A DNA stretch of 64,000 nucleotides from Aquimarina aquimarini (GTDB lineage Bacteria > Bacteroidota > Bacteroidia > Flavobacteriales > Flavobacteriaceae), in NCBI RefSeq assembly GCF_900299535.1, contig NZ_OMKE01000001.1, forward strand, positions 121,148 to 185,147, read 5' to 3'. Shown here in pieces: positions 1 to 9,022 of this stretch (position 1 is its first letter; every line of letters starts with the position of its first letter). The notes below the pieces were generated by a model that saw only the letters and a list, made by a program, of their open reading frames with translations, was not told the DNA's origin and did no database searches. Made by a program: the position numbers and the translations under genes.

Positions 1-1119
1 GATTTTAAAGATTCAGATGCTATTAATTATATTGATTACAGTCTTCTTACTCTCAATGATGCAAAAGATTCTGTAGTACTAAAAAAATTGGATGGGTTAT
101 TGTATATACCTGAGAGCAGTACAAATAGTGGACAAGGTTTACCTATACAATTTTATTCTGATGAAGCACCAAGTATATCTACTCTCAATACAATAGAGTC
201 GATTATAACTACAAAATTAACGAATCAGAATTTTATAGAGAAGGGGTTGGATATTGAAGCGATAGAAAACTCTAGAGCAAAAGTAGAAATCCAGTTAGAA
301 AACTTCTCAGGAGAGAAAACATCAAAAATGTCTAGTTATATCAAAATGATTTTTGGTGGTGCTGCAGGGTATTTTTTAATGATGTTTATCATTATATACG
401 GTAATATGGTAATGCGTTCTGTAATAGAAGAAAAATCAAATCGTATTATAGAAATTATTATCTCTTCTGTAAAACCTTTACAATTAATGATGGGGAAAAT
501 CCTAGGAACATCCTTTGCAGGGATTCTTCAGTTTGCTATCTGGGTAATTTTAGGAGGGGTTCTAATGTTTATAGCTGGTATTTTTATTGATTTAGATGTA
601 GATCCTAATAATATGCAAGAAGCACTGAAATTATTAGAAAAAAATCAAGGAGGAATAGTCGCAAATGCAACAGAAATTTTATTTGAACTAAAAAAACTTC
701 CTCTATTAACATTATTACTATCGTTTTTGATTTACTTTATTGGTGGATACTTTTTATACAGCTCTATTTATGCGGCTATTGGAGCGGCAGTAGATAGTGA
801 AACCGATTCACAGCAATTTATGTTGCCTATCATTTTGCCATTGATGTTAGGAATCTATGTAGGTTTTTTCTCAGTTATAGAAAACCCTCATGGCACTGTA
901 GCAACAGTGTTTTCTATGATACCACTTACTTCTCCTATAGTAATGCTAATGCGTATCCCTTTTGGAGTTCACTGGTGGGAAGTTTTGATTTCGATGCTAC
1001 TGTTGATAGGAAGTATTATCTTTATAACATGGCTGGCAGGAAGAATATATAGAGTAGGAATACTTATGTATGGTAAAAAACCAACCTATAAAGAGTTATT
1101 TAAATGGATGAAATATTAA
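1..1119 (+). CDS. ABC transporter permease, ABC-2/NatB type (5' end outside window)
   Basis: The reading frame is open from base 1, so the gene begins before the window and only its last 372 codons are seen. The visible part has a periplasmic stretch, then about six membrane helices. The first helix is followed by RSVIEEKSNRIIEIIISS, the conserved cytoplasmic coupling segment of ABC-2 permeases that follows the large extracellular domain in the NatB/YhaP group. The family exports sodium, drugs or lipids together with a separate ATPase, which should lie upstream. The substrate cannot be told from this fragment. The MscS gene begins 4 bases after the stop, so the two are probably co-transcribed. 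Confidence 0.88.
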   Translation, partial: DFKDSDAINYIDYSLLTLNDAKDSVVLKKLDGLLYIPESSTNSGQGLPIQFYSDEAPSISTLNTIESIITTKLTNQNFIEKGLDIEAIENSRAKVEIQLENFSGEKTSKMSSYIKMIFGGAAGYFLMMFIIIYGNMVMRSVIEEKSNRIIEIIISSVKPLQLMMGKILGTSFAGILQFAIWVILGGVLMFIAGIFIDLDVDPNNMQEALKLLEKNQGGIVANATEILFELKKLPLLTLLLSFLIYFIGGYFLYSSIYAAIGAAVDSETDSQQFMLPIILPLMLGIYVGFFSVIENPHGTVATVFSMIPLTSPIVMLMRIPFGVHWWEVLISMLLLIGSIIFITWLAGRIYRVGILMYGKKPTYKELFKWMKY

Positions 1120-1123
1120 AATA

Positions 1124-2011
1124 ATGCAAGAAGATATTACAGATCATGTAAAAGAGGTGATTCCTAAAAATATATGGAACATGATGCAGGAGTTTTTGAA
1201 TTTCGAAATTTTTCATTTCGGAACAGAAGAACATCCTTTTATACTTACTGTAGGATTATTACTTTTTGTAATTATTGTATTTATAATAACATCGGTTATT
1301 CTCAAAATTACCAAAAGGTTTTTTACCCGTAGAATGAAAAGACAAGATCGGTTGAAGTTTGAATCTGTCTTTTCTTTTTCAAAATATTTCGTGTATTTGA
1401 TTGTTATTTTTTTTGCCCTTGATGGTATTGGATTTAATATTACAGGAATGTTTGCAGCTTCTGCGGCCTTATTAGTAGGTGTTGGATTAGCACTACAAAC
1501 ATTTATTCAAGATATTTTTTCGGGAGTAATTATTTTTATAGACCAAACTGTTGATGTTGGAGATATTATCGAGTTAGAAGGTAAAGTAGGGCGAGTAGAA
1601 GAAATAAAACTCAGGACTACCAGAGCTGTAACAATAGATAATAAGGTTTTGATCATCCCTAATCATAAATATATGTCCTCTTCTTTATACAATTGGACAC
1701 AGAATGGAACTCTAACCAGAGAATCAGTTTCTGTTGGGGTTGCATATGGTAGTGATACTCAATTGGTCAAAGATTTGTTGACAAAAGCAGCCTTATCTAG
1801 TCCCAATGTTCTAAAAGAACCTCCTCCATTGGTTCTGTTTACAGATTTTGCAGATAGCTCATTGAATTTTCAAATAATGTTTACTATTAATAACAGTTTT
1901 TTGGCAGGAGTGCCTAAAAGTGAAATAAGATTTGAAATAGATCGTTTATTCAGAGAGCATAATATAAATATTCCTTTCCCACAGCGAGAAGTTACTATTA
2001 CAAAAGAATGA
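1124..2011 (+). CDS. Mechanosensitive ion channel, MscS family
   Basis: This 295-residue protein has N-terminal membrane helices and the pore-lining TM3 of the MscS family, rich in Gly and Ala (ASAALLVGVGLALQTF), followed by the QDIFSGVIIFID and VGDIIELEGKVG segments of the beta domain and the C-terminal vestibule domain. Channels of this family open under membrane tension to release solutes during hypo-osmotic shock. The length equals that of the small MscS class. The ATG lies 4 bases after the ABC permease stop, which suggests one operon; the next gene starts 25 bases downstream. Confidence 0.93.
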   Translation: MQEDITDHVKEVIPKNIWNMMQEFLNFEIFHFGTEEHPFILTVGLLLFVIIVFIITSVILKITKRFFTRRMKRQDRLKFESVFSFSKYFVYLIVIFFALDGIGFNITGMFAASAALLVGVGLALQTFIQDIFSGVIIFIDQTVDVGDIIELEGKVGRVEEIKLRTTRAVTIDNKVLIIPNHKYMSSSLYNWTQNGTLTRESVSVGVAYGSDTQLVKDLLTKAALSSPNVLKEPPPLVLFTDFADSSLNFQIMFTINNSFLAGVPKSEIRFEIDRLFREHNINIPFPQREVTITKE

Positions 2012-2036
2012 TAAAAAGGATACAGATGCTACAAAA

Positions 2037-2936
2037 ATGATAAAAAACCTTCTGCTTTTTATATGTGTGTTTTTATGCTGTTGTAAGGCGATGCGATGTC
2101 AAGGTACTAATTTGGCAAGAATAGAATATACGTATATTCCACAGGCGCAAAGTGATAATGTATATAGTAGATTCAGGATTTCTGCAAATTACCCTATAAA
2201 AATGGACGATAAAGGAACCTACTTTGTGATCAGTCCGCAGTATAGATTTAATAATTTACAAATAAAGGATGCGCTGCTATTCAATACGCAAGAAGAGATC
2301 AATAACTTTCATACTGCGGGTATTGAATTAGGGTATACTTTTAAGATGAAGAACAACTGGCGATTTGGTGCCAAGGCAGGAGTAGGAATCTCATCTAATT
2401 TTGAAGAGTCGGGGGTAAAAAGTGATGATTTTAGATATACGGGATCTGTATATTTTGTAAAGAGTTACAAAAATAAGGACACCCCAAAAACAGCAGGTTT
2501 GGTTATAGGGCTAAAATATACAACTCCTGCAAGTCTCAACTTCCCGTTACCAATCATTAACTATTTTAAAAGATTTCATCCTAGTTGGTCATATTCTATA
2601 GGTACACCCAAAACAAGTATAAAATATTTTTTTAATGAAAAAAATACACTTCAAGCATTTGTAGGATTAGATCGTTTTTATGGTAATTTGCAAAGTAATA
2701 GAGTGTTTACAGATGCGAATGGGAATAATAAGATAGCAGAAAATGCATCAATGCTTACTTTTTTGGGAGCATTAGGATATGAATATTATTTTACGGAACA
2801 CTTATTGTTCTACACCTATGCAGGATATACATTAAGTAATGAAATTCGCTTAAGAGATAAGAATCAAAATGATGTATTACGTATAAATGATAAGAATACA
2901 TTTTATTTGCGAAGCGGAATAAAACTAAAAATATAA
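2037..2936 (+). CDS. DUF6268-like outer-membrane beta-barrel protein
   Basis: A 299-residue protein with a signal peptide (hydrophobic, Cys-rich, ending near CQG) and then alternating aromatic/polar strands typical of an outer-membrane barrel, ending in an aromatic-rich last strand. It resembles the DUF6268 family of Bacteroidetes outer-membrane proteins; no function is known. Its stop overlaps the start of the response-regulator gene by one base (TAATG), so the two are translationally coupled. That makes it a possible member of the same stress or envelope regulon, which is inference only. Confidence 0.75.
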   Translation: MIKNLLLFICVFLCCCKAMRCQGTNLARIEYTYIPQAQSDNVYSRFRISANYPIKMDDKGTYFVISPQYRFNNLQIKDALLFNTQEEINNFHTAGIELGYTFKMKNNWRFGAKAGVGISSNFEESGVKSDDFRYTGSVYFVKSYKNKDTPKTAGLVIGLKYTTPASLNFPLPIINYFKRFHPSWSYSIGTPKTSIKYFFNEKNTLQAFVGLDRFYGNLQSNRVFTDANGNNKIAENASMLTFLGALGYEYYFTEHLLFYTYAGYTLSNEIRLRDKNQNDVLRINDKNTFYLRSGIKLKI

Positions 2937-4099
2937 TGGCAAAAATATTAGTAATTGAAGACGAAGCGGCAATTCGAAGAGTTCTTGTGAAAATTTTATC
3001 TGAAGAAAATAATGAATATGAAGTATTTGAAGCAGAAGACGGACTTGCTGGAATAGAAAAAATAAAAAAAGAGGATTACGATCTAGTTCTTTGTGATATC
3101 AAAATGCCAAAGATGGATGGAGTAGAAGTACTAGAAGCTGTAAAAAAGATAAAACCAGAAATTCCTATGGTTATGATCTCTGGTCACGGTGATCTTAATA
3201 CAGCGGTAAATACAATGCGATTAGGAGCTTTTGATTATATCTCTAAACCACCTGATTTAAATAGATTACTCAATACAGTACGTAATGCTCTTGACCGTAA
3301 AGAATTGGTGGTAGAGAATAAGATGCTGAAGAAAAAAGTCTCTAAGAACTATGAAATGATAGGGAAGTCTTCAGCGATTTCTGATATTAAAAATATAATC
3401 GAAAAAGTCTCTGCTACAGATGCAAGAGTTTTGATTACTGGGCCTAATGGAACAGGTAAAGAGCTAGTAGCACATTGGATTCACCAAAAGAGTGATCGCG
3501 CAAAAGGACCAATGATAGAAGTAAACTGTGCTGCAATACCAGGAGAATTAATAGAAAGTGAACTTTTTGGACATGTCAAAGGAGCTTTTACCTCTGCAAA
3601 TAAAGATCGTGCTGGTAAATTTGAAGCAGCCAATGGCGGAACTATATTTCTGGATGAAATAGGAGATATGAGTCTTTCTGCACAAGCAAAAGTGCTTAGA
3701 GCCTTGCAAGAAAATAAAATTCAGCGCGTAGGTAGTGATAAAGATATAAAGGTAAATGTGCGTGTAGTTGCTGCTACAAATAAAGATCTGAAAAAAGAGA
3801 TCGCAGAGAATAGATTTAGAGAAGATTTGTATCATAGACTAGCAGTGATTTTGATAAAAGTCCCTGCCCTAAATGATAGAAGAGAAGATATTCCTTTACT
3901 AGTAGAATATTTTGCAAAAAAAATATCAAAAGAGCAAGGATCTCCTATTAAAAAGTTTTCTGATAAAGCGATAAAACAATTACAGCAATATGATTGGACA
4001 GGTAATATTAGAGAGTTACGTAACGTTGTAGAGCGTTTGATCATTCTTGGTGGTAAAGAAGTAAGTGAAGAAGATGTAAAATTATTTGCAGCTAAGTAA
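2936..4099 (+). CDS. Sigma-54 activator (NtrC family response regulator) without a DNA-binding domain
   Basis: Residues 1-120 are a receiver domain with acidic pocket E8/D9 and phospho-acceptor D54 (LCDIKMPKMDG) and conserved K104. Residues about 140-375 are a sigma-54-interacting AAA+ ATPase with Walker A GPNGTGK at 169-175, loop GAFTSA at 216-221 in place of GAFTGA, Walker B GGTIFLDEIGD, and the sensor II region GNIRELRNVVERL. The protein ends at residue 387, directly after the AAA+ module. The Fis-type helix-turn-helix that normally follows is absent, and no such sequence follows the stop. Such activators (FlgR of Helicobacter is a known example) act without binding an enhancer. No histidine kinase is adjacent. 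Confidence 0.92.
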   Translation: MAKILVIEDEAAIRRVLVKILSEENNEYEVFEAEDGLAGIEKIKKEDYDLVLCDIKMPKMDGVEVLEAVKKIKPEIPMVMISGHGDLNTAVNTMRLGAFDYISKPPDLNRLLNTVRNALDRKELVVENKMLKKKVSKNYEMIGKSSAISDIKNIIEKVSATDARVLITGPNGTGKELVAHWIHQKSDRAKGPMIEVNCAAIPGELIESELFGHVKGAFTSANKDRAGKFEAANGGTIFLDEIGDMSLSAQAKVLRALQENKIQRVGSDKDIKVNVRVVAATNKDLKKEIAENRFREDLYHRLAVILIKVPALNDRREDIPLLVEYFAKKISKEQGSPIKKFSDKAIKQLQQYDWTGNIRELRNVVERLIILGGKEVSEEDVKLFAAK

Positions 4100-4124
4100 C
4101 TATTAGTTATTCGATAGTTTTTTT
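4098..4124 (+). terminator. Weak candidate terminator after the sigma-54 activator
   Basis: AACTAT and ATAGTT form a 6-bp stem around a 10-base loop, followed by a run of T residues, just after the stop at 4099. The stem is short and purely A/T-rich, so this is only a candidate. Confidence 0.35.
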
Positions 4125-4278
4125 GATATTAAAAAGGGAACTCTTAATCTATTAAAAAAATAAATTGGTATAATTAGCGTATGATCACCTTAAATTCTAA
4201 ACTTTGAATCAATAATTAATTATTGATTGTAATTAATTTATCTTATTGAACGACCAAGATAGATATGCCTGTAAATAA

Positions 4279-4800
4279 ATGAAAAGAATTTTATTTTTAA
4301 TCATACCAATATTTATATCCAATACTATATCTGCTCAATATGACCCAGGAGCAACCAATTATGGTTTTATAGCAGCAAAAAACTTGGGAGCAGCAAATGA
4401 ATTGACTTTAGGAGGAAGGGTAGAATATGCCTTTAATTGCTACACCACTTTTATAGGAGAGTATAATCGCTCATTTACCATAAGTGCAACCGATGCGTAT
4501 GAGGGGTATAATGAATTGGCGGTAGGCGTAAATTTAATCTTATTTAATTGGTATCCAACTACTATTACTGCAGGTATGGGGTATATAGGTAATGATTCTA
4601 GTTTTTTTGAAACCATAGAAGATGAAGCCTTTTTAGGAATTAGAACAGGTAATTTTAATCATGGAGGACAGATCAAATTAAGAGCTTTACATCAAATAAC
4701 AATACCAGTACATATCTTTGCAGAACTTAATATCAAAAGCTTAGGCAGAAGATATGATACATTCCTTATAGGTTTTAGCTATGATTTTAATGCCAGATAA
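4279..4800 (+). CDS. Predicted outer-membrane/secreted protein, unknown function
   Basis: A 173-residue protein with a signal peptide ending in SAQ and Gly/aromatic-rich alternating strands ending in LIGFSYDFNAR, as in small eight-strand outer-membrane barrels of Bacteroidetes. I recognise no named family. It stands alone, with 179 bases upstream and 106 downstream, on the same strand as its neighbours. It may be a structural porin-like or opacity-type protein; this is a fold guess from strand pattern only. Confidence 0.7.
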   Translation: MKRILFLIIPIFISNTISAQYDPGATNYGFIAAKNLGAANELTLGGRVEYAFNCYTTFIGEYNRSFTISATDAYEGYNELAVGVNLILFNWYPTTITAGMGYIGNDSSFFETIEDEAFLGIRTGNFNHGGQIKLRALHQITIPVHIFAELNIKSLGRRYDTFLIGFSYDFNAR

Positions 4801-4906
4801 ATATATTTGGTGAGTAAGTTTGATCCTACAGATTAATAGAATACCAAACTATTTTCTTACAAATCTAAAACTTTAGTATCTTTCGGAGGCAAACACAAAT
4901 CATGAT

Positions 4907-5785
4907 ATGAAGAAGATAGCGCACGAAGATTTTAAGGTATCAAAAACTGTAGAATTATCCAAAATACCGACTACTTTAGATCTAGGAGAGAACGAAAAAA
5001 AGATAGAAAAAGAACTCGAAAAAACTAGAGAGAAACTAGGAGAACTTCAAGATACCCTCTATGCTCATGGTAAATATGCTGTACTAATATGCCTTCAAGG
5101 TATGGATACTGCAGGAAAAGACAGCCTGATAAGAGAAGTGTTTAAAGATTTCAACACCAGAGGTATAATTGTACATAGTTTCAAGGTGCCAACAGAACGA
5201 GAATTAGGACATGATTATTTATGGCGACATTATATAGCTCTGCCACAACGTGGTAAATTTGGGGTTTTTAATAGAACACATTATGAAAATGTGTTGGTAA
5301 CAAGAGTACATCCAGAATATATAATGGGAGAAAATATCCCTCAGATAGATACAGTTGAAGATATAAATGATGATTTTTGGGATCAACGTTTTGAACAAAT
5401 CAGGAATTTTGAAAAGCATATTGCAGATAATGGTACATTGATCTATAAGTTTTACCTGCATTTATCAAAAGAAGAACAAAAAAATAGACTGCTTCGCAGG
5501 CTAGAAAAAAAAGAAAAAAACTGGAAATTTTCTGCAGGAGATTTAGAAGAACGTAAACTCTGGGATCAATATCAATTATGCTACCAGGATGCTATTAATA
5601 GAACATCATTACCCCATGCACCATGGTATGTAATTCCTGCAGATGATAAACCTGTTGCAAGATATATTGTAGCAAAAACACTATATGATACATTGCGAGA
5701 ATACGATGATATACAAGAGCCAGAACTAGATGACAAAACAAAAGCAAATCTGGATCTGTATAAACAACAATTAGAAAACGAATAA
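4907..5785 (+). CDS. ppk2: Polyphosphate kinase 2 family phosphotransferase
   Basis: A 292-residue single-domain PPK2. It shows Walker A GMDTAGKD at residues 65-72, the second conserved segment KFGVFNRTHYENVLVTR (about 117-133) and the basic lid region with LLRRLEKKEKNWKFS. The family transfers phosphate between polyphosphate and nucleotides (AMP, ADP or GDP to the di- or triphosphate). The overall pattern resembles the short one-domain polyphosphate:AMP/ADP (class III-like) group, but the nucleotide preference cannot be settled by eye. The M28 peptidase gene follows after 19 bases, so they may be co-transcribed. Confidence 0.93.
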   Translation: MKKIAHEDFKVSKTVELSKIPTTLDLGENEKKIEKELEKTREKLGELQDTLYAHGKYAVLICLQGMDTAGKDSLIREVFKDFNTRGIIVHSFKVPTERELGHDYLWRHYIALPQRGKFGVFNRTHYENVLVTRVHPEYIMGENIPQIDTVEDINDDFWDQRFEQIRNFEKHIADNGTLIYKFYLHLSKEEQKNRLLRRLEKKEKNWKFSAGDLEERKLWDQYQLCYQDAINRTSLPHAPWYVIPADDKPVARYIVAKTLYDTLREYDDIQEPELDDKTKANLDLYKQQLENE

Positions 5786-5804
5786 AAAAGTTAAAACACA
5801 TAGT

Positions 5805-7193
5805 ATGTTAAAAATAATCATCCCCATTGTCTTTGCTATCTTATCATTAAATGGATATGCGCAAAATGATGCCAAAGAAGATTCGGTTATATTAAAAAAA
5901 ATATATAGGACCTCTCTGCTTAACGGAAAGAGTTATGCATGGCTAGATTATTTATCAAATCAGATAGGCGGAAGATTATCTGGATCTGTAAATGCGCAAT
6001 TAGCGGTAGAATGGGGAGAAAAAGAATTAAAAAAGCTAGGCATTGATAAAGTGTGGTTACAACCAGTCATGGTACCCAAATGGACTAGAGGAGTAACAGA
6101 ATTTGCCTATATTGAAACAGAGCCAGGTAAAACAACAAATGTACCTATATGTGCATTGGGAGGGTCTGTACCTACATTGATAGGTGGAATAAAAGCAACC
6201 GTAGTAGAAGTACAAGGTGTAGAAGAACTTAGAAAACTAGGAACAGCTGCGATAGAAGGTAAAATAGTATTTTATAATCGACCAATGCAGGCGGATCTTA
6301 TAGAAACATTCAAAGCATATGGAGGATGCGTGGATCAACGTTACTCTGGAGCGGCAGAAGCAGCAAAGTTTGGAGCAGTAGGTGTGATTGTACGCTCTAT
6401 GAACCTGAGATTAGATGATTTTCCGCATACAGGTGCAATGAGTTATGGTGACCTTAACGACAACGATAAAATTCCTGCCGCCGCAATTAGTACCAATGGA
6501 GCAGATTTATTGAGCTCTATGCTTAAATTAAACCCAAAAGTAAAATTTAGCCTAAACATGAACTGTCGTACCTGGAAAGATGTACAATCTTATAATGTAA
6601 TTGGTGAAATTACAGGTGCAGAATTCCCTAATGAATATATGGTAGTAGGAGGGCATCTGGATTCTTGGGATTTAGGCGATGGATCTCATGATGATGGAGC
6701 TGGAATTGTACAATCTATGGAGGTGTTGCGGTTATTTAAGGAGATAGGATACAAACCAAAAAGATCCATCAGAGTAGTGATGTTTATGAATGAAGAAAAT
6801 GGATTACGTGGCGGTAAAAAATATGCAAAAGTTGCTAAAAGTAAAAAAGAAAACCATGTCTTTGCTTTAGAAAGTGATGCAGGAGGGTTTACTCCAAGAG
6901 GATTCTCTTTTGATTGTAATGATGAAAATTTTGAGCAGGTGCAAGGCTGGAAACCTCTTTTTGAACCTTATTTAATTCACTCTTTTACTAAAGGAGGAAG
7001 TGGTGCAGATATAGGGCCCTTAAAAAAAGAAGGAATGGTATTGGCTGGATTGCGACCTGATTCACAACGATATTTTGATTATCATCACGCAAAGAATGAT
7101 ACTTTTGATGCTGTGAATAAAAGAGAATTAGAATTAGGAGCTGCAACCATGACAAGCCTAATATATCTTTTTGATAAATATGGAGTAAAATAA
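5805..7193 (+). CDS. Secreted M28 family metallopeptidase with PA insert (carboxypeptidase Q-like)
   Basis: A 462-residue protein with a signal peptide ending GYAQ at residue 20, a PA-type insert (about 110-250, including CVDQRYSGAAEAAKFGAVGVIV), and an M28 di-zinc catalytic domain. Probable metal ligands are H284 and the bridging aspartate of HDDGAG (297); the catalytic/ligand glutamates are in NEENG (330-331), with a later Asp in ESDAGG and a His in DYHHAKNDT. It probably trims peptides in the periplasm or outside the cell as an aminopeptidase or dipeptidase. Substrate is not visible. It follows ppk2 closely with no obvious promoter between. Confidence 0.92.
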   Translation: MLKIIIPIVFAILSLNGYAQNDAKEDSVILKKIYRTSLLNGKSYAWLDYLSNQIGGRLSGSVNAQLAVEWGEKELKKLGIDKVWLQPVMVPKWTRGVTEFAYIETEPGKTTNVPICALGGSVPTLIGGIKATVVEVQGVEELRKLGTAAIEGKIVFYNRPMQADLIETFKAYGGCVDQRYSGAAEAAKFGAVGVIVRSMNLRLDDFPHTGAMSYGDLNDNDKIPAAAISTNGADLLSSMLKLNPKVKFSLNMNCRTWKDVQSYNVIGEITGAEFPNEYMVVGGHLDSWDLGDGSHDDGAGIVQSMEVLRLFKEIGYKPKRSIRVVMFMNEENGLRGGKKYAKVAKSKKENHVFALESDAGGFTPRGFSFDCNDENFEQVQGWKPLFEPYLIHSFTKGGSGADIGPLKKEGMVLAGLRPDSQRYFDYHHAKNDTFDAVNKRELELGAATMTSLIYLFDKYGVK

Positions 7194-7310
7194 TTGCTAA
7201 TCCTTAGAAGTATAGATGATTACTGTTATGTAATTGGAAAATAGAGATTTATGAAAAATATAAATAGAGCTCTGTCATAAACATAATTTAGTGTTGTAAA
7301 ATTACTGTCA

Positions 7311-8171
7311 ATGTTAGAATTTAAAAACTTGCAGCATACAAGTTTTAGTGAAATCCATTCTGTTTTTATAGATGCTTTTTCTGATTATCAGGTGCCAATG
7401 CAACCTACAGAGTCAGAATTAAGATATATGTTTGAAAGAAGAGGAGGGGATCTAAAATTATCATATGGAGCCTTTGATAATAACCAACTCGTTGGTTTTA
7501 TATTAAATGGAGTTGGGAACTGGAATGGGGTTTATACATCCTATGATACAGGTACTGGAATCAGCAAGTGTTTTCAGAAAAAAGGAATTGCCAAAGATTT
7601 ATTTAGTTATGCTATTGCTGATCTGATAAGAAATGGCATTAAGCAATACCTCCTTGAAGTTATAAAGACTAATCAAAATGCGATATCTCTGTACAATAAA
7701 AAAAGTTTTATGATCAATAGAGTTTTTGATTATTATATATTTTCAAAGTCTTTATTGACTAATAGGAAAGAATCATCAATAAAAGATGTAATTATAGACA
7801 AAGTAACATCACTTGACTGGAATAAAGCTCAATCATTTTGGGATATTCTCCCATCATGGCAAAATAGTATTGATGCCATACAAAGAAAACTTGATAGATT
7901 TACCATACTGCAAGTTTTGATCAAAGATGAATGTGTTGGGTATGGTATTATAGAAAGGCATACAGGAGATATTGCTCAGTTAGCAATTCATCATCAATAT
8001 AGAAGACAAGGTATTGCGATGATGTTATTACAAGAACTACTGTACTTGTCTCAATCAGAAACAGTAAAAATAATTAATATAGAAAAGAACTATCAACCGT
8101 TTAGAAGCTTTTGCGATAGCTTACAGTTGCCTAAAGGAGATGGGCAATATGAAATGATGTTACAATTATAA
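7311..8171 (+). CDS. GNAT family N-acetyltransferase (tandem-domain)
   Basis: A 286-residue protein with two GNAT-like parts. The N-terminal half carries VGFILNG and GTGISKCFQKKGIAKDLFSYAI, matching motif A of acetyl-CoA binding (R/Q-x-x-G-x-G/A). The C-terminal half carries AQLAIHHQYRRQGIAMMLLQEL, a second and more canonical motif A. Such proteins acetylate amines of small molecules or proteins; the substrate is unknown. It is flanked by 117 and 116 bases of intergenic DNA and looks monocistronic. Confidence 0.85.
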   Translation: MLEFKNLQHTSFSEIHSVFIDAFSDYQVPMQPTESELRYMFERRGGDLKLSYGAFDNNQLVGFILNGVGNWNGVYTSYDTGTGISKCFQKKGIAKDLFSYAIADLIRNGIKQYLLEVIKTNQNAISLYNKKSFMINRVFDYYIFSKSLLTNRKESSIKDVIIDKVTSLDWNKAQSFWDILPSWQNSIDAIQRKLDRFTILQVLIKDECVGYGIIERHTGDIAQLAIHHQYRRQGIAMMLLQELLYLSQSETVKIINIEKNYQPFRSFCDSLQLPKGDGQYEMMLQL

Positions 8172-8226
8172 TTGTGTAGACAATATCATAGTTTTTTGAT
8201 AAAATGTAGTAGTGTAAATAAAAACT

Positions 8227-8254
8227 TTGTGATATTTCATATTATTTATCTTTG
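8227..8254 (+). promoter_or_regulatory. Bacteroidetes-type promoter for the 8288 lipoprotein gene
   Basis: TTG at 8227-8229 and TATCTTTG at 8247-8254 are 17 bases apart, matching the Bacteroidetes -33/-7 pattern (TTG, then TAnnTTTG). The start codon follows 33 bases later. Confidence 0.7.
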
Positions 8255-8287
8255 TTTGATTAGTAAGAATTACATTAAGAAAACAAA

Positions 8288-8830
8288 ATGCAACACCAAG
8301 TATATAAAACACTATCCTTAATATCAGTTTTAGTGCTATTTAGTAATTGTACTTCAAAAACGATCACAAAAGTAGATAAGACAAATAAATTATTAGAAAA
8401 CGGGAAGCATCTGGTTGTAGAAAAAATCAATAAAAACACAAGTTACAAAGGGATTTTAACCAATCATACTTATAATTCTACACATCAATACACCTATAAT
8501 TTTACTGTAGATAGAGGAGATGTTAATTGGGATGAAGGAGCAGGAGAACCAAAACATATTCTTTTTTGTGATAAAGAGGTGTATGTGCATTATCTCAAAG
8601 AAAAATATACCTCTATTACCCATAAAGATACACTAGGTAACCAAGTTTTAGATAGTAGTTATTTTAAGGTAGAAGAGGCGTTTGAACTCTATATCGATAA
8701 ACGTTATTTCTTTAATTTTTTTGGAGATGAATATTGGATAGAAGTCTCCCCAGAAACATATGAAGAAAAAAAGGAAATATGTAATGAATATGAAATTCCT
8801 AATGATAATGAGCTTACAGTAGATGAATAA
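8288..8830 (+). CDS. Putative lipoprotein, unknown function
   Basis: A 180-residue protein with a hydrophobic leader ending in the lipobox LFSNC, so it is probably lipid-anchored. The mature part is polar, rich in Lys, Glu and Tyr, with no motif I recognise. A clear promoter lies just upstream and 170 bases of intergenic DNA follow, so it appears to be a single-gene unit. Nothing in the neighbours (GNAT enzyme, MATE pump) points to a function. Confidence 0.72.
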   Translation: MQHQVYKTLSLISVLVLFSNCTSKTITKVDKTNKLLENGKHLVVEKINKNTSYKGILTNHTYNSTHQYTYNFTVDRGDVNWDEGAGEPKHILFCDKEVYVHYLKEKYTSITHKDTLGNQVLDSSYFKVEEAFELYIDKRYFFNFFGDEYWIEVSPETYEEKKEICNEYEIPNDNELTVDE

Positions 8831-8975
8831 CTGATTCTATAGTAGTGTCGATGGTATTGTATAGAACATATAAGTCATAGAATGAGTTTAGATATCCATA
8901 GAAGGTAACCTCAATTTCTTCTTTAGAAAAGATTTAAATAATCATAGGCAACGTTAAAAATACGATAAGAATAAT

Positions 8976-9004
8976 TTGAATTCTTAAGGGTTCTGATACC
9001 TTTG
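8976..9004 (+). promoter_or_regulatory. Bacteroidetes-type promoter for the MATE gene
   Basis: TTG at 8976-8978 and TACCTTTG at 8997-9004 are separated by 18 bases, a full -33/-7 match. Transcription should start near 9011. The TTG codon at 9002 that would lengthen the gene lies inside this element, so translation must begin at the ATG at 9023. Confidence 0.78.
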
Positions 9005-9022
9005 CGTTCTCAAAATTGTAAA

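Noticed and set aside
9002..9022. TTG start that would lengthen the MATE gene by seven codons
   Set aside because: It lies inside the -7 promoter element TACCTTTG, so it would not be transcribed; ATG 9023 fits the family's N-terminus.
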